A stretch of 64,000 nucleotides of DNA from Centipeda infelix ATCC 43532 (GTDB lineage: Bacteria > Bacillota > Negativicutes > Selenomonadales > Selenomonadaceae): contig NZ_JH376798.1 in assembly GCF_000234095.1 (NCBI RefSeq), positions 153,424 through 217,423 of the forward strand, written 5' to 3'. The notes below the pieces were generated by a model. It had not been told where the DNA came from. It saw only the letters and a list, made by a program, of their open reading frames with translations, and did not search any database. Shown here one piece after another: positions 24,502-32,955 of the stretch. Position 1 is the first letter of the stretch. Every line of letters begins with the position of its first letter. A program made the position numbers and the translations under genes.

Positions 24502-24729
24502 TTACATCATTCGTCCATCGTCCGCCCCGTCGCGAAATATGCCGCCGCGCCAAATCTCGGGAAAGCCACGCTGCCTGTGTGTCAACACATCATACGTGCG
24601 GTAGCCGTCCATCCGGCACGCAGGGCACGGGCTCTGCACGAACACTACCAGCCCGAGCCGATAGGGACAGCTCGCACACGGCGGCCGTACCGTGCGAAAC
24701 ACGTTCTGCAAATTCTTCAAAATCCCCAT
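24502..24729 (-). CDS. Small Cys-rich protein upstream of rtcB
   Basis: The protein has 75 residues from ATG 24729 after GGAGGTGTGCGTC. It holds CASC and CPAC motifs (PPCASCPYRLG, SPCPACRMDGY), which suggests a metal-binding fold. Its stop is 13 bases before rtcB, so the two are probably co-transcribed. I do not recognise the family. Confidence 0.6.
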   Translation of the reverse strand: MGILKNLQNVFRTVRPPCASCPYRLGLVVFVQSPCPACRMDGYRTYDVLTHRQRGFPEIWRGGIFRDGADDGRMM

Positions 24730-24839
24730 GACGCACACCTCCAAATAACTGCTCTTTGATCTGTCCCTATCTTAGCAAATCTCCCGCCGTCCCAGGTCGC
24801 CGCACAGGCGACATTTTCATTATGTGCTCCAAGTATAGC

Positions 24840-24872
24840 AAAAGGCATGGACAAATTACGTCCATGCCTCCA
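24840..24872 (-). terminator. Rho-independent terminator
   Basis: On the minus strand GGCATGGAC-GTAATTT-GTCCATGCC is followed by TTTTGC, just after the EcsC-family gene. Confidence 0.75.
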
Positions 24873-24881
24873 AGAAAATTC

Positions 24882-25667
24882 TCAGCCAACGTCACTCCAT
24901 TTGTCGTTATCCGTCAGCCAGCGTTCCTGATAGGAGCGAATTGCAGCATAGCCAAGGTCGCGAATAAAGCTTCCATTAACTGCAATAGCAACAACAGTAC
25001 CCACGCCGGGAATCAGCTGTGCCGCCTTGCGCTTTGCGAGGTTCGTTCCGAGCTGTCTGCACAGCTGGTGAATCAAAAGCGATCGACGATCCTGTGCATC
25101 CTTTTCAATCAGAGCATTTTGCGGACTTCTGAGCGCAGCCTTCAGGAGAGTCAGCTCATCGATTGCCGCACGCTTCTCCTCTGTCGCGTTCGCTGCCACA
25201 ATCGATAGAATTTGCAGGGCGTAAAGCTGCTCCTGTGCAGTATTCGTCTCGTATCCATAACACAAGCCGATCTTGTGAATCGTCCGCATAGACAGCACGA
25301 GCAGAGCAGGAATATCCGCCACGATCGGAGTGATAAGACCGCCCGCTCCTGCCGCCATGAGGATTGCCATGTTGTGAACCTCATTTGCGAGATGGTCAGA
25401 GACCGCCAGATCCTTGGTGCGTAGTTCGTGGATCGCGCTTACATCGGCCCCCTTGAGGATGTCTTTCTCATCTGTTAGGAAGTTCCCTGCCGAACCAATT
25501 CCATCCAACGCGTGCTCAAGTGCCGACTGCGGGATGACTGCATCTATCAGATTTCCAACTGGACGGAAAAGGGCTCCGAGTTTCCGTGAAAAGCCTCCGA
25601 TCTCCTCACCCTTCCACTCCTCAATCTTTCGCACCTGCATCTCTTCGTAAGCGGTTTGTTCCTTCAT
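24882..25667 (-). CDS. EcsC-family protein
   Basis: The protein has 261 residues. It matches the EcsC family by its amphipathic N-terminal region, a hydrophobic ILMAAGAGGLITPIVADIPALLVLSMRTIHKIGLCYGY stretch in two parts, and RKAAQLIPGVGTVVAIAVNGSFI near the end. EcsC-like proteins are membrane-associated with unknown biochemistry, and EcsC itself accompanies an ABC exporter. ATG 25667 follows GGGAGTACAGAC. It is 42 bases after the last gene of the dynamin operon and could be its final member. Confidence 0.85.
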   Translation of the reverse strand: MKEQTAYEEMQVRKIEEWKGEEIGGFSRKLGALFRPVGNLIDAVIPQSALEHALDGIGSAGNFLTDEKDILKGADVSAIHELRTKDLAVSDHLANEVHNMAILMAAGAGGLITPIVADIPALLVLSMRTIHKIGLCYGYETNTAQEQLYALQILSIVAANATEEKRAAIDELTLLKAALRSPQNALIEKDAQDRRSLLIHQLCRQLGTNLAKRKAAQLIPGVGTVVAIAVNGSFIRDLGYAAIRSYQERWLTDNDKWSDVG

Positions 25668-25709
25668 GTCTGTACTCCCTTCTATCAAAACAGATCAGCA
25701 AAGCTGCTG

Positions 25710-25958
25710 TCATTGCTCCTGCGCTCTGCACAGCTTTTCGAATACGATCAGATACCTTGCGGCACGGTGATAGTCCCGAAAACGCAGCGACGTCAAAATA
25801 GCATGTCCGACGGCTTCCATACATTCAAAATGATGGAGTTTACAGTGGTCGCCCGTGAGGATAGCACAGCAAACGAGGTCTTTGGTCAGGTATTGACTCT
25901 CCAGCTTCTGCAAAAGACCGTAGAGGAGTGCTTCCTGCATAATTTGCTCTGTTTTCAT
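25710..25958 (-). CDS. Small protein at the end of the dynamin operon
   Basis: The protein has 82 residues, is helical and soluble, with no signal peptide. Its ATG overlaps the stop of the coiled-coil gene (ATGA), a sign of translational coupling, and no strong ribosome site of its own is seen. The sequence has Cys-Cys (LVCCAIL) and several His. No family is recognised. Confidence 0.6.
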   Translation of the reverse strand: MKTEQIMQEALLYGLLQKLESQYLTKDLVCCAILTGDHCKLHHFECMEAVGHAILTSLRFRDYHRAARYLIVFEKLCRAQEQ

Positions 25959-27115
25959 TTCATTGCCTTTACTAGTCGTTCGAGCATCTGCATATCCTTT
26001 GCCGTCATGGATTTGTACTGCTCCATCGCCGTCTGTTGAGCCGCATTCTGACGCTCAATCTCCTGCACTACACTCTGCAAGGAGTTCGACAAATGCTCTC
26101 CCAAGTCCGTCACTGGTTGGCATACATCGTCCATGGCATCTTCTATGCTCTTCGCATAGGTCTTCAGTTGTTTGCGGAAATCGTCCATTGCACACACAAA
26201 ATCAACAGTCTTCACCTGTGCACCTACTATATTTTCAAGATGTAGATTTCCCGTCTCTACAGCCTTACTCTGGAGATCACAGGTATCCCATATCCCCTCA
26301 GCACTCTCTGACAGTTCCCCCAGCTGCTCAGAGACTTTCTGCTGGCTCGCCGCCAATGCCTCAAGCAGCTCAACGGAACTCTTTTGGAGTGCTGCCAAAG
26401 TCCTCAATGGTACAATGGCATCACGCTGATTCTCCTCCAGTTTACCAAGTGCTAGAGAAACAAGCTGCTGCACCTCCGACATGCGTTCCTCAAGTGCCGA
26501 GCTCAGATTGGGCAGGACATCGGCAAGAAGCGCCGCCATCTGTTGATTACCGGCTCGCAGTTCCGACCGGATTGCCTCAGCCTGTACCTGTATCGGTTTT
26601 AGTGAGGCGAGCTCCTGACCGATCTGTGCAAGCTGCTGTTCGTTTTGCGTGATTCCCGTGATGACCTTCTCATAAACAGCAGAAAGCCCATCCACTTTGT
26701 CTGTGATACCTCGGATTTCTGTCAGCAGCGCATTCCGCTCCGTCGATCCCTCCCGCAAAGCAGAAAGGCTCTCCCGAAAACATTGCGTGAGGACATCGAG
26801 CCCATCACGCACGTCATGAAGCTCGGCCGCTACATGACGATTTCCATCTTCTTGCACCCCTTGACTCTGTTGCATCCGTTCGCAAAGTTCCTGCAGTATC
26901 CGGCATGATTGTTCATCACGCTCCCGCATAGACGCCTTATGTGCGGAAAAATACTCCTGCATTGCACGATGAAACAGTGCCGCCGTGCAGATTCCGATGC
27001 CGAACATAGCAAACAGTACACCCAATTGTCCCGTATGCAGATAGTATGCTCCTGCGCATAAAAATGCCACGACGGCAAAGACAACCAAGGAAAACAGTGC
27101 TTCCTTCTCTTTCAC
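25955..27115 (-). CDS. Membrane-anchored coiled-coil protein of the dynamin operon
   Basis: The protein has 386 residues. Two adjacent membrane helices at the N-terminus (ALFSLVVFAVVAFLCAGAYYL and GVLFAMFGIGICTAALF) are followed by about 320 residues of predicted coiled coil rich in Glu, Gln and Leu. This arrangement resembles methyl-accepting-like or RmuC-like scaffolds, but no specific domain is seen. GTG 27115 follows AAGGAG and overlaps the preceding gene by 4 bases. It may tether the dynamin-like proteins to the membrane; that is inference from the operon. Confidence 0.7.
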   Translation of the reverse strand: MKEKEALFSLVVFAVVAFLCAGAYYLHTGQLGVLFAMFGIGICTAALFHRAMQEYFSAHKASMRERDEQSCRILQELCERMQQSQGVQEDGNRHVAAELHDVRDGLDVLTQCFRESLSALREGSTERNALLTEIRGITDKVDGLSAVYEKVITGITQNEQQLAQIGQELASLKPIQVQAEAIRSELRAGNQQMAALLADVLPNLSSALEERMSEVQQLVSLALGKLEENQRDAIVPLRTLAALQKSSVELLEALAASQQKVSEQLGELSESAEGIWDTCDLQSKAVETGNLHLENIVGAQVKTVDFVCAMDDFRKQLKTYAKSIEDAMDDVCQPVTDLGEHLSNSLQSVVQEIERQNAAQQTAMEQYKSMTAKDMQMLERLVKAMK

Positions 27116-28230
27116 GAAATCAGCTCCTTCCACACCATATAATATTGCGTCAATTGTTCTTTGACCACCATAGGGACGCGCTCTCTGACGAACTCCTGAT
27201 ATTTTTTCCAGTAGATGACGGGCATCCCCGCACTCTTATACAGGAGTTTCTCGTAGGCAGTTTGGTTCTCGATCGTATGCCAGGAGACGGGTGTCGCATA
27301 TTGGGCAGGAACTTGCATATATTCTTTAAACTCTCTTTTGAGTGTGCTGCCAAGCTGCTCACACATTTTGCGCACGTCCCAGTCAGCAATACGGGGAATC
27401 TCAACATCGCTGAGGATAGTTTCATAGAGTTCCGGCACACTGTGCAGATATCCCGTTCCCTTTGCAAAGAGCAGGGCGAGTGCTATCTGGTTCCAGGTCA
27501 TCCAAAGGCAGTCCTCAGGGTTTTTACGCGCAGAAGCATAGGTGTGGCAGATTCTTTTTTGCACATCCAGACTAAGGCTGTCTTTGAGCTTCCCATGGGT
27601 AAGCAGGAGTTCCTCATAGTCATGCGAAAAATCCTCGATCCGATACTCCAGAAGTGACAGTTTCTCACGCAGACGCTCCCGCTGTGTGTCGATCAGAGAG
27701 GCATGCAGGGAGAACACCTCCGTAAAATCCGATGCCTGCGGGAGATACACCGATAGCCCCTGTTCCTCATAATAGGAGCGCGCCTCGCGCATCACATCTT
27801 CAATCCTGTCCAGATCCGTAGCCCCCGCCCTGTGCTCCTCCTTCATGAGTACGAGAGCAAGCACGGAATGCGTCGACATTCGCTGCCACTTCTCCTTCAA
27901 CCAATCGTCGGTCGCCTCCTTTTTCCATGGAAACCCCTCGAACAGTAGAACAAAGGGGAACTTTGCGAGGTATTCTGCGTCCTGCTCCTCACCATCTGGC
28001 AGGATACAGATGCACATTCCTGGCGGCACACAAGGGCTATACAGATGGATTTCATCCACATGTTGCGGCGCTACATCTGCCTCAGATGATTTCGGCCGCT
28101 GCGAGATCCATATTCGTTTCCCCGTGTATGCCTCCTTACAAGGATGCCCCAAAAGCCACGCCGCAAAGCGATAGCGCGAACGGTCTCCGATGAGTGCCCA
28201 TTGAGAGTCCAGTACAAAGGCCGTCTCCAT
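27112..28230 (-). CDS. Uncharacterised protein of the dynamin operon
   Basis: The protein has 372 residues, is soluble, with no signal peptide or membrane helix. It begins ETAFVLDSQWALIGDRSRYRFAAW in parts, has a predicted helical middle part (SLIDTQRERLREKLSLLEYRIEDF) and ends in YYMVWKELIS. I recognise no family. ATG 28230 overlaps the stop of the third dynamin gene (TGATG), and its own stop overlaps the next start, so it is an integral member of the operon. It may be an adaptor or effector specific to this system. Confidence 0.65.
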   Translation of the reverse strand: METAFVLDSQWALIGDRSRYRFAAWLLGHPCKEAYTGKRIWISQRPKSSEADVAPQHVDEIHLYSPCVPPGMCICILPDGEEQDAEYLAKFPFVLLFEGFPWKKEATDDWLKEKWQRMSTHSVLALVLMKEEHRAGATDLDRIEDVMREARSYYEEQGLSVYLPQASDFTEVFSLHASLIDTQRERLREKLSLLEYRIEDFSHDYEELLLTHGKLKDSLSLDVQKRICHTYASARKNPEDCLWMTWNQIALALLFAKGTGYLHSVPELYETILSDVEIPRIADWDVRKMCEQLGSTLKREFKEYMQVPAQYATPVSWHTIENQTAYEKLLYKSAGMPVIYWKKYQEFVRERVPMVVKEQLTQYYMVWKELIS

Positions 28231-30617
28231 CACGCACCGACGGTCTGCTGCAGGTCAGCAAGGATGCGGCTGATACGCCCACGTTTTTCATCCGCCTCTC
28301 CCTGCGAGAGTGCTCCGAGGCGGTCATACTCCTGTTGTTTTTCCTTAACCTTCTCCTCAAGAGGAAGGAAGCGCTGCACCTGATAGGTCTCAAGGCGCAT
28401 CGACACCTCCCCCATATAGTCATCGGTCACTTGTGCCAGATAACTTTTCAAGTGATCACGGTAGCTGTCGGCGCAGGTACGCTTCCATTCCTGCAGGGAC
28501 TTTTTCCTAGCATCTTCCCGCCACTGCTGCTCCTGCGCAGCGATCTGACGCGCAAGTTCCTGTTCGTCAACCACCAGGCTGTCGCGGAGCGCCGCCTTCT
28601 GTTCCTGCTCATTCTTGAATGCACCGAGCTTGCGTTTTCGCTGATATAACTCCTCCTGCATACGGCGGATCCCCTGCTCGAGGCGACGCTTATTCTCCTC
28701 ATACTCTGCACGAAACACAAGATCCTCTTCATAGCGCGGCGGATGGTCGAACTGTTTGCCGATCTGCTCCCCCCAATACTCAAGCGTCAGGCGTTCCAAG
28801 AAAGATGCCGGCATTGCGTCCTTCGCAACATTGATTACTTTGATTGCCTGATCGATCTGGTTCTTTGCCTTGGCGACGCGTTTTGCAGTAGCGTACGTCC
28901 GACTCACATTTTGAATATTGGATACCGCCTTGGCAATTGACTGCCCTTCCTTGAGCCCCTTTGCAATTGCATTTCCATACTTGCCAAAGGCCGTCGGCAC
29001 TTTGGCAATAAATTTCACGATGCGTGGATTTGCAGCAATCTTTGCCATTGCACTGCTGGGGATCAGGAGTGTTGCCCAGTCCAAAACATTTCCGATCATC
29101 TTCCCCATCGCCGCGCCGCTTGCATTGCCCGGATCCGCTTCAATCATCTGAGGAATATAGGGTCCAAGCTCACGATATTCCTCTCCTGCTGCCGCAATTT
29201 CTTGCTGCAAAAGAGCGATTGCCTGCGCCATTTCTGCGCGTTCACCATCATCTACCCGCATCAACTGCTCCTCAATCTCCGCACGGTTCTCCTGCAGATG
29301 CGCATATTGCCTCCGGAGATTGTCAAGCGTACTATCCTGCTCCTCGACAATGGCGGCATAATGCTCTGCCTCAGGCAGAGCGATCACAGGCAGCACCGTC
29401 CCGACAGGAAGAGCAACACTGTTGATGTCTTTGAGGACGGGATCAACATGTTCATTGATACGATCGTATGTACGCCGCAGGATATGCTGTGTTTCGCGCT
29501 GCAGCAACGACTTCATCTGCTCGTTCGTCTGCACCTCTTTTCCTGCTCCTGCAATACGCACTGCCGCCTCGTCTGCCGCAGTGCCGATGAATGTATGGAC
29601 ATCCGACTCCATGCGTTTTTGACAGGCGGCAATCTCCTTCTGCAAACGGATTCGTCGCTCGTCCAATGAGGCAGTGAGAGCAGCGACCTCGCGATCAAGC
29701 TGTTCACGCTGCTTCCGGATTGCAGCAGCACGCTCTTCCTGTCCTGCAGCAAGCATCTTCTCCTGTGCCTCGAGTGCCGCCATGACCTCATTCGCCGCGA
29801 CACGAAGCCCGAGTGTCGTGTCCTCCGCAAGAGAACGGCGCACATCCGCCCCCTTCGCCGCGAGCAGATCGCGAATCCGAGCAATCCCGCCAAAGTGTGG
29901 CGAATCCGCCAGATTCGAGATATAAAAACTCTCCTCCAAGTGCTCGCGAATGCCAAGGTCTGTGAGGATACGTTCCTCATAGGCGACGACCTCTGCATAG
30001 CTCTCCTCAGCTTCGTTGATCTGATCGCAGTGCGTCCGTACGAGCGTCAGCGGTCTCCCGCCATGCACCAACAGTTCCAGCTTGTCCATGTCCACGGCAG
30101 AAGGAGTGCCGCGTGTCACATAGATGATGCTCGAGGCAAGTGCCAACGACTGCATGAGCAGATGCTCGTGGTGCTCGATCAAGGTATTGACGCCCGGTGT
30201 ATCGAGCAGGATCAGCCCCTGCTGCAGGATCTCCGCTGCCAGAAACACTTCCATATGCTCCACAGCAGCAAGATTCCTGCCACAGTCCGAGCCACTCTGT
30301 ATGATCTGACACACCTCGGCAAGCGAAACCTCTTCCACGCACCCATCAAGATAGTACAGACGCGCCATCTCCTCTGCACCGTAGCGGATATAGGTCAGAA
30401 GCGGCGTCGTTTCCACCGTCCCCTGCGGCAAAAGCTCACGACCCAAAAGATTGTTAATGAGATAGGATTTGCCTGCAGAGTACTGTCCGATGAACGCGAC
30501 GAAATACATACCCGCCTTGTAGCGTTCCATGCACACGCGGAGATCCTCGCGCTCCGCCTCCCACGCCAGCTCGTTCATGCCCTCGTCAAGCAGTGTGAAA
30601 ATTCGCTCATCCACCAT
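28230..30617 (-). CDS. Dynamin-like GTPase C
   Basis: The protein has 795 residues. The GTPase domain shows G1 GQYSAGKS (44-51), a G2 Thr in VETTPLLTYI, G3 DTPGVN and an altered G4 RTHCD. The remaining 500 residues are long helices with a hydrophobic patch near the middle (about 425-470, TLLIPSSAMAKIA, VPTAFGKYGNAIAKG) that could insert into a membrane. Bacterial dynamin-like proteins reshape or tether membranes and often work in pairs. It starts 2 bases after the next gene upstream stops. G1 has Gln-Tyr where the other two copies have Glu-Phe. Confidence 0.85.
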   Translation of the reverse strand: MVDERIFTLLDEGMNELAWEAEREDLRVCMERYKAGMYFVAFIGQYSAGKSYLINNLLGRELLPQGTVETTPLLTYIRYGAEEMARLYYLDGCVEEVSLAEVCQIIQSGSDCGRNLAAVEHMEVFLAAEILQQGLILLDTPGVNTLIEHHEHLLMQSLALASSIIYVTRGTPSAVDMDKLELLVHGGRPLTLVRTHCDQINEAEESYAEVVAYEERILTDLGIREHLEESFYISNLADSPHFGGIARIRDLLAAKGADVRRSLAEDTTLGLRVAANEVMAALEAQEKMLAAGQEERAAAIRKQREQLDREVAALTASLDERRIRLQKEIAACQKRMESDVHTFIGTAADEAAVRIAGAGKEVQTNEQMKSLLQRETQHILRRTYDRINEHVDPVLKDINSVALPVGTVLPVIALPEAEHYAAIVEEQDSTLDNLRRQYAHLQENRAEIEEQLMRVDDGERAEMAQAIALLQQEIAAAGEEYRELGPYIPQMIEADPGNASGAAMGKMIGNVLDWATLLIPSSAMAKIAANPRIVKFIAKVPTAFGKYGNAIAKGLKEGQSIAKAVSNIQNVSRTYATAKRVAKAKNQIDQAIKVINVAKDAMPASFLERLTLEYWGEQIGKQFDHPPRYEEDLVFRAEYEENKRRLEQGIRRMQEELYQRKRKLGAFKNEQEQKAALRDSLVVDEQELARQIAAQEQQWREDARKKSLQEWKRTCADSYRDHLKSYLAQVTDDYMGEVSMRLETYQVQRFLPLEEKVKEKQQEYDRLGALSQGEADEKRGRISRILADLQQTVGA

Positions 30618-30618
30618 A

Positions 30619-32955
30619 TTACTCAGCCTCCCCTATTGTATCCTGCATCTGCTGCAACTCCTGCTCAAGTTCGGCGCAGCGGCTCAGGAGTTCAATTGCA
30701 GACTCACGTGCCGCCTGTGCCTGTGCCAGTTTCGCATCGCGCTCCGCATCGGATGCCTTGCAGTCCTCGATGAGACGATTCAACCGCTCCTCATAGCGAC
30801 GAATTTCATCCGTGACACGCGCTGTTACCATCCCGCGCACCGCCTCGTAGGACTGCTGCTCCATCTCCTTCAGACCTGAGGCTACCGCCCGCTCGAACTC
30901 CTCACCGCGCTCCTCAGCATAGCGCGTGATCTCGCGCATGATCCGCTTTCGCGCACGGGCAGCATCCTTTTCGAGCCGCTCCGTATATTTCTGCATAGAG
31001 TCGAGATAGTCCTTGTGCAGTTCTTCCAGTCTACGATTGCACCGCTGGACTTCGATGTCGAACTCCTCGCTGCACACATCCGGTTCGCGGTACTGTTCCA
31101 TCACCGAGAGCAGCTCCGCACGTTCTGCGGAGATACTGTTCAGCCGTGCCTGACGCTCCGCCAAAGCTGCAACTTGCGCCGTATCATCCACATATTCCAC
31201 AGTCTCTACGTCTTTCTTTCGCCCCATAAAGACCTGTGCGATTTTACCAAACACGCCCTCACGGTCTCTCTTGATAATAGTCTCCTGCCTGTATTTATGA
31301 ACAGCAGGAATCTCAAACATCGTCTCGATATGATGGCGACGTTCGGAAAGCTCCCGCAGATCCTGCTCCAACGCCGCCCGTTTCTGCTCGATGCGCCGTG
31401 CCGCAAGCTTCCCCTTTTCCTGCCGATGCAACTCCTCCTCGATGCGTTCCATTTCTTTGCGTTTCTCGGCGAACTCACGTTCAGCCGCCTCCATGCGGCT
31501 GCCGACCTCCACCTCGGTCATCTGAAACGCCGTGGCGGAGATATTCAGATCGATCCCCGGGATCGCAGACAGTATCTCCTGCACGCCCTCCAACACCTGT
31601 CCGCTGATCTCATCCGTCACCAGTACGAGTTCCTCACGCAGATCATCGTCCATACGCTGCAGACGCCGACGGTATTCTCCATCAAGCTTCCTTTGCAAGT
31701 CGGCAGCATAGGCGCGCAGTTCATCTGCATCCTCAATATCGCCCGCTTCCTCTGCAACGCGCGCCACGACCCGTGCACAATAGTCACTCGCCCGTTCCCG
31801 CACATCACGCATGACCTCTTGGAATTTCTTCCGCAAGGGGCTGCGCTGTGCCTGTTCTTCCCGACGAAGTTCCTCGATCTTGTCCTTCATCTCATCCTGC
31901 TGCTTGATGAGTTCATCGGGGCTGTGCTGCGCACTCAGGACTTCAATACTCGTATCCAGAGCACTGCGTTCATCGCGAAGCATATGCAGCAGGGTATGAA
32001 CGGGTGCCATAAGCTCCTCACGCGTTTTCTCCCCGTTCGTGATATAACGCCAGAGACGATCCTCGAAGACATGCAGACGAGAGATCTCCTCCATGCGCGC
32101 ACAGTAAGCAGTGTCCTTGTTCGGTTGCCTCGGATCCTCATAGTCCGCATCCCGTGCAACGAGTGCCTGATGTGCAGAGATGGGATAGATCTCGGGGAGT
32201 GTCGCCTCATCGAACTGCTCGGCATAGCTGTTCTTCAGATGCTGAACGACGCTCTCCACCGACTCGCCCTCATTCGCCTTGATCGCGTCAATCTTGTTCA
32301 GCACGATGAAGATGCGGCTGCACTGCGCGCGCAGGTCGCGCAGCGTATCGAAATCCGTCTTCGAACCGGGACGGTCTGCACTAAACATGAAGATGGAGGC
32401 GTGGGACTCCTTGATCTGCCGCCGCGTAATGTCCTCAAGATTCTCTGTAATGCCGTTCAGTCCCGGACTGTCGACGAGCATGACACCATCCTCGAGAAAT
32501 CTGCTCGCGAGAAAGAGATCCACACGCTCCGTCGACTCCGAAACAGCATTTCTGTCCTCTCCCTCACCGACTGTGACGTACTTCGTCAGGGTATCAACGG
32601 AGAGGTCTGGCAGCACCTCTGTACGACCATCGCGGTAATAGACGATGCCCGGCTCTCCGTTCGGAGCCTTGGATGCGTGCTGCAAAAAGTTGACGGTAGC
32701 AGTTGTCTCACGCGTATACGAGGGGAGAATGCGCTTCTGCATGAGCGCATTGAGAAAGGTCGATTTCCCCGCACTGAACTCGCCGATCAGAACGATACTG
32801 AACAACCCCTGCTCAATATTGTTCTGCAGTTTTTCCAATGCCTGTGCATCCCCCTCCTTTCCCTGTGCGGTCATAAACGTCTGCGTGTCATGAAGTAGTG
32901 TCAGAAGTTTTTCCTTGCGCTCGCCATGCTGCGCCAAATACTGCTCTTTGCTCAT
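30619..32955 (-). CDS. Dynamin-like GTPase B
   Basis: The protein has 778 residues and the most canonical GTPase domain of the three: G1 GEFSAGKS (58-65), G2 TRETTATVNFL, G3 DSPGLNG and G4 LNKID. A long coiled-coil region follows (about 330-760), with a break near 465-490 (ILSAIPGIDLNISATAF), a candidate membrane-binding tip. Its start overlaps the stop of dynamin A by 4 bases. The family is the DUF/Dynamin_N group seen in tandem in many bacteria. It may hetero-oligomerise with A and C. Confidence 0.88.
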   Translation of the reverse strand: MSKEQYLAQHGERKEKLLTLLHDTQTFMTAQGKEGDAQALEKLQNNIEQGLFSIVLIGEFSAGKSTFLNALMQKRILPSYTRETTATVNFLQHASKAPNGEPGIVYYRDGRTEVLPDLSVDTLTKYVTVGEGEDRNAVSESTERVDLFLASRFLEDGVMLVDSPGLNGITENLEDITRRQIKESHASIFMFSADRPGSKTDFDTLRDLRAQCSRIFIVLNKIDAIKANEGESVESVVQHLKNSYAEQFDEATLPEIYPISAHQALVARDADYEDPRQPNKDTAYCARMEEISRLHVFEDRLWRYITNGEKTREELMAPVHTLLHMLRDERSALDTSIEVLSAQHSPDELIKQQDEMKDKIEELRREEQAQRSPLRKKFQEVMRDVRERASDYCARVVARVAEEAGDIEDADELRAYAADLQRKLDGEYRRRLQRMDDDLREELVLVTDEISGQVLEGVQEILSAIPGIDLNISATAFQMTEVEVGSRMEAAEREFAEKRKEMERIEEELHRQEKGKLAARRIEQKRAALEQDLRELSERRHHIETMFEIPAVHKYRQETIIKRDREGVFGKIAQVFMGRKKDVETVEYVDDTAQVAALAERQARLNSISAERAELLSVMEQYREPDVCSEEFDIEVQRCNRRLEELHKDYLDSMQKYTERLEKDAARARKRIMREITRYAEERGEEFERAVASGLKEMEQQSYEAVRGMVTARVTDEIRRYEERLNRLIEDCKASDAERDAKLAQAQAARESAIELLSRCAELEQELQQMQDTIGEAE

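Noticed and set aside
31015-32898. Rightward open frame of 627 codons
   Set aside because: It is antisense to dynamin B, which has all GTPase motifs.
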